DNA from: Ignavibacteria bacterium
Lineage (GTDB): Bacteria > Bacteroidota > Ignavibacteria > OLB7
Assembly (NCBI GenBank): GCA_020635205.1
Contig: JACKAE010000003.1
Span: 806,001 to 870,000 of the forward strand
Length of the DNA stretch: 64,000 nucleotides
Reading direction: 5' to 3'
In this document: piece by piece, positions 1 through 8,293 of the stretch
How positions within the stretch are numbered: the first letter of the stretch is position 1
Layout: each line of letters opens with the position of its first letter
Position numbers and translations under genes: made by a program
Notes under the pieces: generated by a model
Seen by the model: only the letters and a program-made list of their open reading frames with translations
Told to the model about the DNA's origin: nothing
Database searches by the model: none

Positions 1-966
1 TGCCGGGGTTGGGTGTTGTTGGAGAACTCCACGGAAGATCAACCGATCGATCATCTCGTCTGCCCCGGCAAACATCTCTCGCGCTGCCTCGCGGGCAAAG
101 ACTTCTCCCAGCAGTGCGAGAGTGCTGGCAGACTCTCTCTCGACATCGCTGAGTGCCCCTCCCATTCCCTCCCCAATGCGAGAAGCCGAGCCGGCAATTA
201 CCTCCGCAAGCCCTTCTACCGATCCCCTCAGTGCAAACCGTCCATCACTTCCAGACGCAATCAGTTCTTCGGAGAGTGCTCTCCGCAAGCCAGAACGAAT
301 CACAAGAGGATTTCCAACGGAAGGAGTGAGGAGCGCATCGACAATCCCCTCCTCTGGCTCAGCATCGAAGAGAAGTTCCCAAAGTCTTCGCACATCCTCT
401 CGGTGTAGTCCCGACAGCGTCATCTGCTCCACCAACGAAGGTTCAATCACCCCCTCGATTCCTAACTCCGGTTTCCTGAGAACGAAGAGAAAAGAGACCG
501 ACTCGCTTGAGAGAGTGTCGAGAATCATCTGAAGGTCGTTCCGCATTCCTTCGCGAATCAGGTGTGCATCTTCGACAATCAAGCAGACTGGCCTCAGCCG
601 GATAACGTGGCGGAGTGCGGGAAGAGGTTCGGTTCCCTCAGCGTGGCGAGATTGAAGTAGAGACCGTGTCTCTCTGTTCCGGCGGAGTGCGTCGCCAATC
701 ATCGGCAGGAGTGCGCCGGAAGATTCGGGGAGGAATCGAACGTGGAGCGGAATGCCCCCCTCACCCCGTATGCGAGCTATCACCTCTTCAACTACTCTGC
801 TCTTGCCCAAACCAGCTTCAGCCCGCAGTTCCATCGAGCGAACGCCATCAAACTGACTTGTTCCGCGCCAGAAAGAGACCAGACGTTCCAGTTCTTGATC
901 TCTCCCAACAAAAGGGAGAAGCCCGTGGTTGAGGAAATCGGTCAGAATATGTCGCCAACTCTTCAT
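1..966 (-). CDS. AAA-type ATPase (AAA_16-like), 3' part beyond window
   Basis: The reading frame is open from an ATG at 966 to the left edge, giving 322 residues without a stop. An in-frame TGA directly precedes the ATG and fixes the start. The N-terminus has FVGRDQELERL, then a P-loop (AEAGLGKSR, about residues 42-50) and a Walker B-like stretch (CLIVEDAH). This is the layout of the AAA_16 ATPase module found in adenylate-cyclase-like and LuxR-type signalling proteins. The C-terminal effector domain is not in the window, so the output activity is unknown. The gene is divergent from the outer-membrane-like gene at 1138. Confidence 0.8.
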   Translation of the reverse strand, partial: MKSWRHILTDFLNHGLLPFVGRDQELERLVSFWRGTSQFDGVRSMELRAEAGLGKSRVVEEVIARIRGEGGIPLHVRFLPESSGALLPMIGDALRRNRETRSLLQSRHAEGTEPLPALRHVIRLRPVCLIVEDAHLIREGMRNDLQMILDTLSSESVSFLFVLRKPELGIEGVIEPSLVEQMTLSGLHREDVRRLWELLFDAEPEEGIVDALLTPSVGNPLVIRSGLRRALSEELIASGSDGRFALRGSVEGLAEVIAGSASRIGEGMGGALSDVERESASTLALLGEVFAREAAREMFAGADEMIDRLIFRGVLQQHPTPA

Positions 967-1137
967 TCACCTGAAATCTACGGGAAACCGAGGTTTTTCT
1001 TCTCTTTTATCCACTTCGTAAAAAAAATCGATCAGCTCTCGGGATCGTAAGAGCCTTCAGCGAGAATCGTAAGACGACGCGACTACCTTCGCAGACGTAA
1101 TTCGATTCCACACAGACAAAACAAATGGGAGAGCATC

Positions 1138-1689
1138 ATGTACCGCAAATGGATTATCACACGATTGATTGTAGCAACGTTGATGTATGGGCCGAGTGCC
1201 TTCGGCCAGATACAGAGTGACCTACCGAATCGGGATGTCGGCATTGGAATCACCGTCGGTTCGATGAACAACCGGAACGACATTTTGGGAGGACACATTG
1301 CCTTCGCAATGACCGATAAGCTGCACTTGGGAGCGCAGATCGGTCTCTCCACTGGATCGAGTAATGGGGGAGCGTCTACGAGCGACCTTCTCTTTGCCCC
1401 CTACGCAAAGTTTCTCTTCCCACTCCGCACCGACTTCACGCCAATTCTGATAGGCCAACTCATTCTCGACAACGGTGGCGTCAGCTACGAATATGTGCCG
1501 GGAGTGGAGTACGAAACGTCGAGCAGCCTTCGCACTTCTCTCTACTTCGGTGGCGGCGGCGAATACTTCCCAACGTCGGGGCTCGGAATCTATGGATATA
1601 TCGGACTGCTTGATATCGGGTTAAAGCCGAAGGAGACACGGATTGGATTTCTTCAGCCACGAGTCGGCGTTGAGTGGTTTTTGCGATGA
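1138..1689 (+). CDS. Secreted outer-membrane beta-barrel-like protein
   Basis: This 183-residue protein starts with a typical signal peptide (basic N-terminus, hydrophobic stretch, AFGQ cleavage-like site near residue 24). The remainder alternates short hydrophobic segments with glycine-rich turns (GGHIAFAMTDKLHLGAQIGL, YFGGGGEY) and ends in VGVEWFLR, with an aromatic residue near the C-terminus as in small outer-membrane barrels. GGGAGAG is a good ribosome binding site 5 nt before the ATG. The specific function is not recognisable. It could be a porin-like or purely structural barrel. Confidence 0.65.
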   Translation: MYRKWIITRLIVATLMYGPSAFGQIQSDLPNRDVGIGITVGSMNNRNDILGGHIAFAMTDKLHLGAQIGLSTGSSNGGASTSDLLFAPYAKFLFPLRTDFTPILIGQLILDNGGVSYEYVPGVEYETSSSLRTSLYFGGGGEYFPTSGLGIYGYIGLLDIGLKPKETRIGFLQPRVGVEWFLR

Positions 1690-1741
1690 CTTCAACTGGG
1701 TTGAACATGAGTAGATACACCAACATAGCTGGAGAGAAACG

Positions 1742-1972
1742 ATGCAAGACCGAGCCGAACGGAAGCCGAGAAGCGAACCGATGAAAAACGATGTGAGCCA
1801 GAAGATACGGCAGTGTAGTAGGTGCTCTGCTTGGGGAGGAGAAGCTGATGAGTACTGTCTCTGCTGCGGGGAACGACAGCCAAACGCATGCAGGTACTGT
1901 GGAGCGGAGATACGATATGCCGTTGTCCTCCACTGCCCCTCCTGCGGAAAGAAGTATGAAAGATTGAGCTAA
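1742..1972 (+). CDS. Double zinc-ribbon small protein
   Basis: This 76-residue protein carries two zinc-ribbon knuckle pairs: CSRC with CLCC, and CRYC with CPSC. Eight cysteines could bind two zinc ions, resembling the DZR (double zinc ribbon) family. A GAGAG-containing ribosome binding site precedes the ATG at 1742, and an internal ATG at 1784 is an alternative start. Such proteins are often nucleic-acid or protein adaptors, but no specific role can be assigned. It follows the outer-membrane-like gene by 52 nt and may be co-transcribed with it. Confidence 0.6.
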   Translation: MQDRAERKPRSEPMKNDVSQKIRQCSRCSAWGGEADEYCLCCGERQPNACRYCGAEIRYAVVLHCPSCGKKYERLS

Positions 1973-2011
1973 AGAATTATTCAAAAAACTGTTAACGAAA
2001 AGGAGATAACC

Positions 2012-2653
2012 ATGAAATTCTACTTGATGATTCTGACGGTGATCGTGACCGGTATCACGATGGTAGCGTGCGACGAAATTGGAGAACTCACTGGTTCGAA
2101 CGGAGAGCCGATAGCAATTCGCTACCTCACGTTTAAGTATGCGGAGATCCCAGCAGAGATGAGTGACAGCGTAGCAATCTCACTCTCACGTAACGAACGG
2201 CAGAATAGAATCACTGCAAGCGTGGTTGAACACTGGTTCCCAACAAGCGATTCAATTGGATTTCCCGGATCAAAGACACCGGTGAACAAGGTGATTGTGA
2301 CACCTCCGGGAAGTAGCCACTCGGGTGGGGCACGACTGTTAGGAGGACAAGATTTTGACGTTCACCCTCCACAGTCGGGAGTCCCTTCTTCGATCTTCAT
2401 CGATGCTCTCGGCGTCAGTTCTGCTGAGCAGAGTGGATCGAGTGGTGAGTGGGAACTCCGATTCAACGAACAGGAACTGGTGGTCTCTGGCAGTAGTGTT
2501 CGCGGAGAGTTCATGGAGTTCACACTCGACACCTACGATTCGCAGAGCAGATATAGCACAGGGCGTTTTGCATTCATTGCACGAAACCGTGAAAACCCAA
2601 CGGATACAAGGCGGTGGATTGTCTTCGACGGAGAGTTCGCATTGGGACGATAG
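2012..2653 (+). CDS. Hypothetical lipoprotein
   Basis: This 213-residue protein begins with a hydrophobic signal and a lipobox-like MVAC with the lipidation cysteine at residue 20, so it should be membrane anchored on the periplasmic or outer side. An AAGGAG ribosome binding site lies upstream of the ATG. No domain is recognised. The body is polar and probably beta-rich, with a VFDGEF C-terminal segment. A strong hairpin terminator lies about 100 nt after the stop. Confidence 0.6.
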   Translation: MKFYLMILTVIVTGITMVACDEIGELTGSNGEPIAIRYLTFKYAEIPAEMSDSVAISLSRNERQNRITASVVEHWFPTSDSIGFPGSKTPVNKVIVTPPGSSHSGGARLLGGQDFDVHPPQSGVPSSIFIDALGVSSAEQSGSSGEWELRFNEQELVVSGSSVRGEFMEFTLDTYDSQSRYSTGRFAFIARNRENPTDTRRWIVFDGEFALGR

Positions 2654-2753
2654 AGGTATAAGAAGAGAGAGGGAAATAGTGCTGCGTGTGTGATCCTCTC
2701 TGCTGCACACAAGAATGGGTGTGGAGTCAAGACGGCAGAGAGAGCACACTTGG

Positions 2754-2795
2754 ACGGGGAATCTTCTAACAGAAGACTTCCCCGTTCTCGTTTGT
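2754..2795 (+). terminator. Rho-independent terminator after lipoprotein gene
   Basis: Inverted repeat ACGGGGAA / TTCCCCGT (2754-2761 and 2778-2785) with an inner CTTCT/AGAAG stem, followed by a T-rich tract. It separates the lipoprotein gene from the transporter and argues that the transporter starts at 2828, not at upstream codons that would run through the hairpin. Confidence 0.75.
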
Positions 2796-2827
2796 CTGTT
2801 CAGGTTAGGCGTGCCATCTTGCGTCCC

Positions 2828-3718
2828 ATGGATTCAACTAAAAGTCCCGAACGGGAAGGACGCTCTCTCGCCGAGGGGATGTTATTAACGACAACGTTGA
2901 TCTGGGGAGGGACTTTTGCTGCAACAAAGGTGCTGCTCGATTCCGGGATGGAGCCGATGGGACTGCTGACCTGGCGCTTTGGAATTGCCGCACTCCTCTT
3001 CTTTCTTCTCTTCTTCAACCGTCTGCGGAAAGCATTCAATGTTTCAACCTTGAAGAAAGGGATTGTTTTGGGAGTGCTTCTCTACGCAGGCTTTGGCTTG
3101 CAGACGGTTGGTCTTGGCTTCACCTCGAGCAGTCGTTCTGGGTTTATCACAGCACTCTACGTTGTTATCACTCCACTTCTGCAGATCTTCATTGGGAGAA
3201 GCATTCCGGGAAAACGTGTTTGGCTCAGTGTTGGTCTGGTAACTGTTGGCCTTTGGCTGCTGACCTCACCGGCTGAGGGGGGAATGGCAGGCTTCAACGC
3301 AGGCGATCTCCTAACTCTCGGCTGCGCAGTTTCGTTTGCAGCCTACATCATTGTGCTCGACCGCTTCGGTGGGAAGGAAGATGTGATTGCATTAACCGGA
3401 TTTCAGCTTCTGGTGGTAGCTATCTGCTGTACTCTCCACAACCTCCTATCTGAACCGTGGACATCTCCCTCCACCTCAACCGACTGGAGCATGATTCTCT
3501 TTTTAGCTCTTCTCGCTTCGGTCTTTACAACGTGGTGTCAAACAAACTTTCAGCCACGTACAACGCCGGGAAGGGCAGCAATTATCTACACAATGGAATC
3601 GGTGTTTGCGGCAATCATTGGAATTGCGCTGTTAGGGGAGCATCTCGGGACAAGTGGATTTCTTGGAGGAGGGTTGATTGTAGGTGGATTGTTGGTGGTG
3701 GAGGTAAGTAGGGATTAG
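2828..3718 (+). CDS. EamA/DMT-family membrane transporter
   Basis: The 296-residue product has about ten hydrophobic segments in two repeats, each opening with EamA-like motifs (LIWGGTFAATK in the first, GCAVSFAAYIIVLDR in the second). The late segment AAIIYTMESVFAAIIGI is characteristic of the family. Members of the drug/metabolite transporter superfamily export amino acids or other metabolites, but the substrate cannot be read from sequence. The ATG at 2828 is chosen because the open frame further upstream passes through a terminator hairpin. Confidence 0.85.
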   Translation: MDSTKSPEREGRSLAEGMLLTTTLIWGGTFAATKVLLDSGMEPMGLLTWRFGIAALLFFLLFFNRLRKAFNVSTLKKGIVLGVLLYAGFGLQTVGLGFTSSSRSGFITALYVVITPLLQIFIGRSIPGKRVWLSVGLVTVGLWLLTSPAEGGMAGFNAGDLLTLGCAVSFAAYIIVLDRFGGKEDVIALTGFQLLVVAICCTLHNLLSEPWTSPSTSTDWSMILFLALLASVFTTWCQTNFQPRTTPGRAAIIYTMESVFAAIIGIALLGEHLGTSGFLGGGLIVGGLLVVEVSRD

Positions 3719-3972
3719 AGTCACGCAAAGCCGCAAAGAACGCAAAGGTGCTCGATGCTTCGGTTCTTTGACACGGTAGTTGATAGCCCTCTACTAATCT
3801 GGACGCAACCTGAAGAGTTGTGGCTACCAATGTGCTGAACTCTTTCACTCACACACTCACGTACTCATACACTCTACTGATCCGGGCACAACCTAAAGAG
3901 TTACGCCTACCTCTCTATGAACTCTATACACTCTCAACTCTATGAACTCCCACACTCTAAACTCGTACGAAC
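3719..3972. repeat. Composite interspersed repeat (CACGCAAAG / CGCAACCTGAAGAG / CTCATACACTC modules)
   Basis: The gap begins with GTCACGCAAAGCCGCAAAG, continues with two copies of a GATC-GG-CGCAACCTGAAGAGTT-like module (near 3797 and 3879), and ends in low-complexity CTCATACACTC / GAACTCTCAACTCTATG runs. The same chain occurs inverted at 9440-9692, and pieces recur at 5682, 38056, 41735, 48262, 49436, 53562 and 58553. No gene is seen here. Confidence 0.7.
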
Positions 3973-3975
3973 TAA

Positions 3976-4200
3976 TTACGGCAAGAAGATAATTGCAATA
4001 ATGACGATTGCTCCGAAGAAGACGAGGGTTAACCCGAGCCACTTTACCCACTTTATCATTAACAGATTTTCTTTGGAGAGTTCTCCCTCCTCTTTCATGA
4101 AGACCTTCGGTAATCCAAAGGCAATCAGAAGTCCGAACAGCATGAAAATACCTGTCCCGATAATCAAGCCGATTCCATCTGTTGTCAGTTCTGTGCTCAT
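3976..4200 (-). CDS. Small two-helix membrane protein
   Basis: This 74-residue protein has two hydrophobic helices (about residues 8-30 and 50-73) joined by a charged loop (MKEEGELSKENLL). A GGGAGAG ribosome binding site precedes the ATG. No family is recognised. It lies 99 nt downstream of the CobW-like gene on the same strand and may be the last gene of that unit. Confidence 0.5.
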   Translation of the reverse strand: MSTELTTDGIGLIIGTGIFMLFGLLIAFGLPKVFMKEEGELSKENLLMIKWVKWLGLTLVFFGAIVIIAIIFLP

Positions 4201-4299
4201 TTCTACTCTCCCATTCTATGTCTTCTCATTCTTCTACTCGATGATCTGGAAATTCTACCACCAAGAACATGAAGGATCACCAAGTGAGGAAATTAGCAT

Positions 4300-5262
4300 T
4301 CACGATTGGGACGAGGAGGGAGTGGCGACACATCGTTGCAAACCTTGTTCGAGAGTTTCATGGGGAAGATTCTTTCCGATGAAGACAAGTCGTGACTCTG
4401 GAATCTGGTTCTCCCACAGATCACCATACCGCCAATTATAGAGTGAACGTACCCCCTGAAACACCAACTTCCGATCTTCACCAGTAACCGCTAAGATTCC
4501 TTTCATCCTATAGAGTCCTCCACCGCTGGTCTGAAGGAATCCTGCAAGCCACTCTTCGAAGAGACTGAAGTGGAGAGGTTCTTTAAGCTGGAATGAGTGG
4601 GAGAGAATCTCGTCACTCCGTCCACCACGATGGTGATGTGTAGAAACTGGAAGATTAAGTCGAGAGAGATCAAAACCACCCAGATCGAGCAGAGCATACG
4701 GGTCGAGGTTGGCGTGCGATGTCTGGAGAATCTCTGCTTGCGGGTTAATTGTTGAGAGAAGAGCTTCAATGGAGGGAAGCATCTCTTCAGAAACCATATC
4801 AACTTTGTTCAAGATCAACTTGTCGGCGAAGGCGATCTGCGCCGCGACATCATTCGACTCTGACAATTGTTGAGAGACGTTCCCTGCATCAACCAACGTG
4901 AGAACGCCGTCAACAACGAAGTCTTCGCCATGATCGGGATGTTGGAGGATTGAGAGAACAAGTGCAGATGGATCGGCCACTCCAGTTGTCTCAATCAACA
5001 GGTGCTCGGGAGGATTCTCCATCGTTGCAATCTCTTCCAACGCGGCGAGGAAGTCGTCGTTCACTGCACAGCAGAGACATCCGTTACTCAATTCGTAGAG
5101 ACCAAACTCAGCACCAATCACCAACTCTCCATCAACCCCGATCTCTCCAAACTCATTCTGGATCACCGCAATTCGTAGTCCGTGATTGCCGGAGAGTATC
5201 TGATTGAGCAAGGTCGTCTTGCCAGAACCAAGCCAGCCTGTAATGATTGTTAGTGGTAGCAT
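4300..5262 (-). CDS. CobW/G3E-family GTP-binding metallochaperone-like protein
   Basis: A 320-residue G3E-family GTPase (COG0523). Visible motifs are the P-loop GWLGSGKTT (residues 9-17), the metal-binding GCLCC (61-65), ETTGVADPS (about 91-99) and NKVD (152-155). A short histidine-rich linker (STHHHRGG) is followed by a CobW C-terminal domain. Family members deliver zinc, cobalt or nickel to metalloenzymes using GTP. Its position downstream of the diiron paa oxygenase genes is suggestive but does not prove a link. The ATG at 5262 is preferred over a TTG at 5292 because the P-loop domain conventionally begins at MLPLTIITG. Confidence 0.88.
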   Translation of the reverse strand: MLPLTIITGWLGSGKTTLLNQILSGNHGLRIAVIQNEFGEIGVDGELVIGAEFGLYELSNGCLCCAVNDDFLAALEEIATMENPPEHLLIETTGVADPSALVLSILQHPDHGEDFVVDGVLTLVDAGNVSQQLSESNDVAAQIAFADKLILNKVDMVSEEMLPSIEALLSTINPQAEILQTSHANLDPYALLDLGGFDLSRLNLPVSTHHHRGGRSDEILSHSFQLKEPLHFSLFEEWLAGFLQTSGGGLYRMKGILAVTGEDRKLVFQGVRSLYNWRYGDLWENQIPESRLVFIGKNLPHETLEQGLQRCVATPSSSQS

Positions 5263-5348
5263 AGATGTTGTCTCTCTCCTGCAAGAAGTCAAAGAAGAAG
5301 AGGTAGACCGCAGAACAGAAGAAGGCGTAAAGTAGAGAGTCTCCTCTC

Positions 5349-5642
5349 CTACGATTGTTCTTCGGTTTCTGTTCTGAAAGTCCAGACTGCGAGAAAGTCT
5401 GGGTTGGTGATGATTTCGAGTGTGGAGTGGACGGTGTATTCTCCCGGCTCTGCTGGTTGTAGTGCGTTGGGGTAGGGTGGCATTGTAAAGAGATCACCAT
5501 TGCGGAGACGAACGTAAATGCCCTGGTCGTCGATCTTCTCAATCTCCCCGAATACCTGCCGACGATCCACGACTTCGTTTGCGGAATCAACCCAACTTGC
5601 GCCAAGCAGGACTGTTTTATTCAAGTAGTCGGAACTGTTCAT
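5349..5642 (-). CDS. Hypothetical small protein downstream of paaD
   Basis: This 97-residue acidic protein has no signal peptide and appears beta-rich, with a segment (GEIEKIDDQGIYVRLRNGDLFTM) that looks like a small barrel. I do not recognise a family. It starts with ATG and is separated from paaD by 160 nt of repeat-containing sequence, so it may or may not belong to the paa transcript. Confidence 0.5.
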   Translation of the reverse strand: MNSSDYLNKTVLLGASWVDSANEVVDRRQVFGEIEKIDDQGIYVRLRNGDLFTMPPYPNALQPAEPGEYTVHSTLEIITNPDFLAVWTFRTETEEQS

Positions 5643-5681
5643 TAAGATTGTTGATTTCGGATCTTGGATTGTTAGACAAGA

Positions 5682-5800
5682 GACTCACGCAAAGACGCCA
5701 AGGCGCAAAGGTTCTCGATGTTTTAGCTGTAAGAACTCGACAGCCGACAAGAGTCAGGTCAACAACTCATACACTCTCATACTCATACACTCCCACACTC
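5682..5800. repeat. Interspersed repeat modules between paaD and small gene
   Basis: Contains ACTCACGCAAAGACGCCAAG followed by CTCATACACTC-type low-complexity sequence, matching the composite repeat at 3719-3972. It interrupts the spacing of the paa gene cluster. Confidence 0.65.
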
Positions 5801-5802
5801 AA

Positions 5803-6285
5803 TCACAACGGCTTAAACGCCTCGAACGCTTCCCCACAATTCCGGCAGTAGTGAAGAGATCGGCAGAGTGTTGGGCCGAAGGGTGATTTCATATCGGTAT
5901 TCTGGCTGCCGCAGTTGGGACAGGCGATATTGTTCAGCACGTCGAGTTGCAGAACTCCTTCGTACACCGGGGGAGGTGCAAGCCCATGTTTTGCAAGTCC
6001 TCTTCTCCCCTCTTCGGTCAAGCGATTCGTGTTCCAAGCCTCGTCCAAATTCATCTCCACCTCCACGCCATCGAACGCCATCTCCTGCAATCGTTCGCGC
6101 ACTTGGTTCTTCATGTAGTCCATTGCCGGACAGCCAGAGAAAGTTGGCGTCATCTTTACCTGCGCGACGTTGTCGTCAGTAATTTCCACGCGAGTAATCA
6201 CACCCAGATCAACTAACGAGACCGTAGGTATCTCTGGATCCATCACCTCTCGCAGGGCATTCCATATATCATCAACTGTTGGCAT
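5803..6285 (-). CDS. paaD: Phenylacetyl-CoA epoxidase assembly subunit PaaD
   Basis: A 160-residue protein with an N-terminal MIP18/DUF59 domain (VMDPEIPTVSLVDLGV and the TPTFSGCPA motif with its cysteine) and a C-terminal zinc-ribbon-like segment with CPNC and CRNC pairs, as in PaaD. PaaD is needed for maturation of the PaaABCE multicomponent monooxygenase that epoxidises phenylacetyl-CoA. The ATG at 6285 is used; a GTG at 6291 overlapping the preceding hicB stop by one base is possible. It is unusually separated from paaC by a HicAB-like pair. Confidence 0.88.
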   Translation of the reverse strand: MPTVDDIWNALREVMDPEIPTVSLVDLGVITRVEITDDNVAQVKMTPTFSGCPAMDYMKNQVRERLQEMAFDGVEVEMNLDEAWNTNRLTEEGRRGLAKHGLAPPPVYEGVLQLDVLNNIACPNCGSQNTDMKSPFGPTLCRSLHYCRNCGEAFEAFKPL

Positions 6286-6290
6286 TCTCA

Positions 6291-6515
6291 CTACGAAGCA
6301 ATCCGGTAAATGGCTGGACTATATCGAGGTATGGGAATAGGCTTTCCTTCTTCGCGTGCTGTTTGCAACCAAGCCTCCTTGGCGCGAAGAACTTCAGATA
6401 AAGCAACATCAGGTGTTTCCCCGTACCCAGAATAGTATTTTAAATCGGGAATATCAGCAATCCACCCCTTATCCTCTTCACTATAAAAGACATTGATATG
6501 ATACTCTTTAGCCAT
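6291..6515 (-). CDS. hicB: HicB-family antitoxin-like protein
   Basis: This 74-residue protein matches the short HicB fold: a beta strand pair (INVFYSEEDKGWIADIPDL), a glycine turn (YSGYGETP) and a helix (VALSEVLRAKEAWLQTAREE). HicB neutralises HicA by direct binding. No separate DNA-binding domain is present. The gene overlaps the 3' end of the HicA-like gene by 8 nt and its stop overlaps the possible GTG start of paaD, so it is translationally coupled inside the paa operon. Confidence 0.75.
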   Translation of the reverse strand: MAKEYHINVFYSEEDKGWIADIPDLKYYSGYGETPDVALSEVLRAKEAWLQTAREEGKPIPIPRYSPAIYRIAS

Positions 6516-6819
6516 CGCTATCCTCCATTGACAAATTATACTGCTTGATGAGAGCCAAGAACTGACGAGCTTGGTACATCTTTACTTCACCATGTACATT
6601 TTGAATGTTGATATGCTCAGGAATTTCAGAATGCACGAAAATATGATGACTTCCAGCAACTCTCGACAACCTGAAGCCAAAGGCTTGAAGTAAGTTTAGA
6701 AAATCTCCAAAGCGGATATTCTTAGATCCGCTCAAGATTCTATCCAGCGGTTTTTCGGTCTCATGAAGTCGAGGGAGATAATGGATAACAATTCTGGAAG
6801 AGACCAAAGACCTCACCAC
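6508..6819 (-). CDS. hicA: HicA-family mRNA interferase-like toxin
   Basis: The 103-residue frame contains a HicA dsRBD-like core: RFGDFLNLLQAFGF, then the catalytic-region GSHH (residues 56-59), and the NIQNVHGEVKMYQARQFLALI segment. HicA toxins cleave mRNA or tmRNA. The likely start is GTG at 6819, overlapping the paaC stop by 7 nt. It adds about 22 residues ahead of the usual core start (KPLDRILSG), which look like read-in sequence from the insertion. No in-frame ATG nearer to the core exists. Confidence 0.75.
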   Translation of the reverse strand: MVRSLVSSRIVIHYLPRLHETEKPLDRILSGSKNIRFGDFLNLLQAFGFRLSRVAGSHHIFVHSEIPEHINIQNVHGEVKMYQARQFLALIKQYNLSMEDSDG

Positions 6820-7610
6820 TCTGCCGAAGCATCAATTCGGAAGACCTCTGTCATCTCAGTTAGCATTGGTTGGAGGTACTCAGTATGGTATCCCTTGCGT
6901 CCGCCATAAACTGGCTCGACATCGTTTAGGCTTGGAAGGGTTAGTCCGGCTTCATTCAGAATCGAGGTCACTGCTTCCAACCATTTCTTCTGCAGAACAT
7001 CCTCTCCCTCAAAAATGCTGGCAACCTTCAACTCTTCATCACCATCACCCGGCTCAAAAATTCCAAGTGCTAACGGGAACGTTTCATTCAACGCCGACTG
7101 TACTCGAGCCTTGCTCTCCTCGTTCCCTTTTGCTCCAAGCTGGGTGATCCAGGTAACGGCATGGAAAACATGATACTTAATCTCCCCTTTCACCTTCCGC
7201 GCAAGTTTCGCCAGTGGCTCGAACGAAGAGTTCTCGAGCATTTCGAACCGAAGCTGCTCGGCAAGATCGAAGAGAAGGTGGCGAACGAGACTAAAACTGT
7301 AGTCACCTATTGGCAGTTCTACCAGATGGCAGCAGGTAAAATCCTTTTCATCCCGCGTAAAAGCAATTGTATCGGGATCAGCTTCGCCGAAATGCTCGTG
7401 CAGAATCGAGTAGACTGCATGGCTATGCCCCATCTTATCCTGAGCAATAGAACTAAAGGCAATATCCTCTTCAAGAATCGGCCCCAACCCTGTCCACTCA
7501 GAATTCCGGTGTGCAATCACCATCTGGTCGTCAGCAATCCGATAGAGGAACGCCTTTAACGCAGCGGAAAGTTGATTGCTGTATATCGTGATTGTATGTC
7601 CCTTATCCAT
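6813..7610 (-). CDS. paaC: Phenylacetyl-CoA epoxidase structural subunit PaaC
   Basis: A 265-residue ferritin-like helical protein with PaaC features (LYRIADDQMVIAHRNSEWTG near residues 22-41, EEDIAFSSIAQDKMGH, KYHVFHAVTW). PaaC forms the scaffold partner of catalytic PaaA in the phenylacetyl-CoA 1,2-epoxidase. It overlaps the paaB end by 8 nt and the HicA-like gene by 7 nt. Length is near the family norm. Confidence 0.93.
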   Translation of the reverse strand: MDKGHTITIYSNQLSAALKAFLYRIADDQMVIAHRNSEWTGLGPILEEDIAFSSIAQDKMGHSHAVYSILHEHFGEADPDTIAFTRDEKDFTCCHLVELPIGDYSFSLVRHLLFDLAEQLRFEMLENSSFEPLAKLARKVKGEIKYHVFHAVTWITQLGAKGNEESKARVQSALNETFPLALGIFEPGDGDEELKVASIFEGEDVLQKKWLEAVTSILNEAGLTLPSLNDVEPVYGGRKGYHTEYLQPMLTEMTEVFRIDASAEW

Positions 7611-7992
7611 TCGAGGTAGCCTCCTGCTGTTTCTTCCAAGCCTTCAATTTTGTGCCAACACGATACCCCTTTGCCTCACGATAATCTTTTTCCGGCGTTG
7701 TCTCGAAAATATCGGCATCCTCAACGCTGATTGTCATAATTGCCGACGTTGGAACAACCCAGATTGCAACAGTACGAGAACGTCGTCCATACTGTTCTTT
7801 TGCCATCACTAACGCAAGCTCGGTGCTCGGCGCGTGAAGCGAACCGACGTGAATTGGCTGATCTCCCCTCTTCTCTTGGTGGAAGACCTCGTAGGTTTCG
7901 TGCTGATCCATCGGCTGAAGCGGTTCAAACTGTTGGTCTTCAGCCGGTATTTCTAATCGCGTTATACGCGGATCAAGTGATTTGATAATCAT
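7603..7992 (-). CDS. paaB: Phenylacetyl-CoA epoxidase subunit PaaB
   Basis: This 129-residue protein has the PaaB core (YEVFHQEKRGDQPIHVGSLH, ALVMAKEQYGRR, SIWVVP-like segment and a C-terminal Y-R-KGYRVG). PaaB bridges PaaA-PaaC heterodimers. The start at ATG 7992 is chosen because sequence upstream of it is not PaaB-like. An N-terminal extension of about 30 residues precedes the usual core. It is separated from paaA by about 300 nt that include a hairpin. Confidence 0.9.
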   Translation of the reverse strand: MIIKSLDPRITRLEIPAEDQQFEPLQPMDQHETYEVFHQEKRGDQPIHVGSLHAPSTELALVMAKEQYGRRSRTVAIWVVPTSAIMTISVEDADIFETTPEKDYREAKGYRVGTKLKAWKKQQEATSNG

Positions 7993-8233
7993 AGTAGCGT
8001 TGTGAGCTATAGGCCGTGAGCAATACACTGCTGGCGTTGTTCTTCTACCCAGCTTGTCGAGAGGAATGTCTACTTCACTGGTTCCGCATAATATACCGGA
8101 ATTGAATGCCGGAACATGACATCTGTCATGATTTGATGTAGAGAGGTGAGAGTTCACAGCATACAGATTCTCTCTTCTACTAACTACGATCCACTATCTA
8201 CTCTCACCGATCTCCCCTTTCCCCACCTACACA

Positions 8234-8269
8234 AAAGGATCGGTTCTCCCACAAGAGAAACGATCCTTT
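8234..8269 (-). terminator. Hairpin between paaA and paaB
   Basis: Inverted repeat AAAGGATCG / CGATCCTTT with an inner TTCTC/GAGAA stem, ending in a short T run on the minus strand. It could terminate or attenuate transcription from paaA so that paaBCD are expressed at another level. The rest of the 8000-8293 gap shows no gene. Confidence 0.5.
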
Positions 8270-8293
8270 ATTGTGTTGTACGTAGCTTCGATA

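Noticed and set aside
2690..2827. 46-codon N-terminal extension of the EamA protein
   Set aside because: It would translate a terminator hairpin and places a hydrophilic tail before the first membrane helix.
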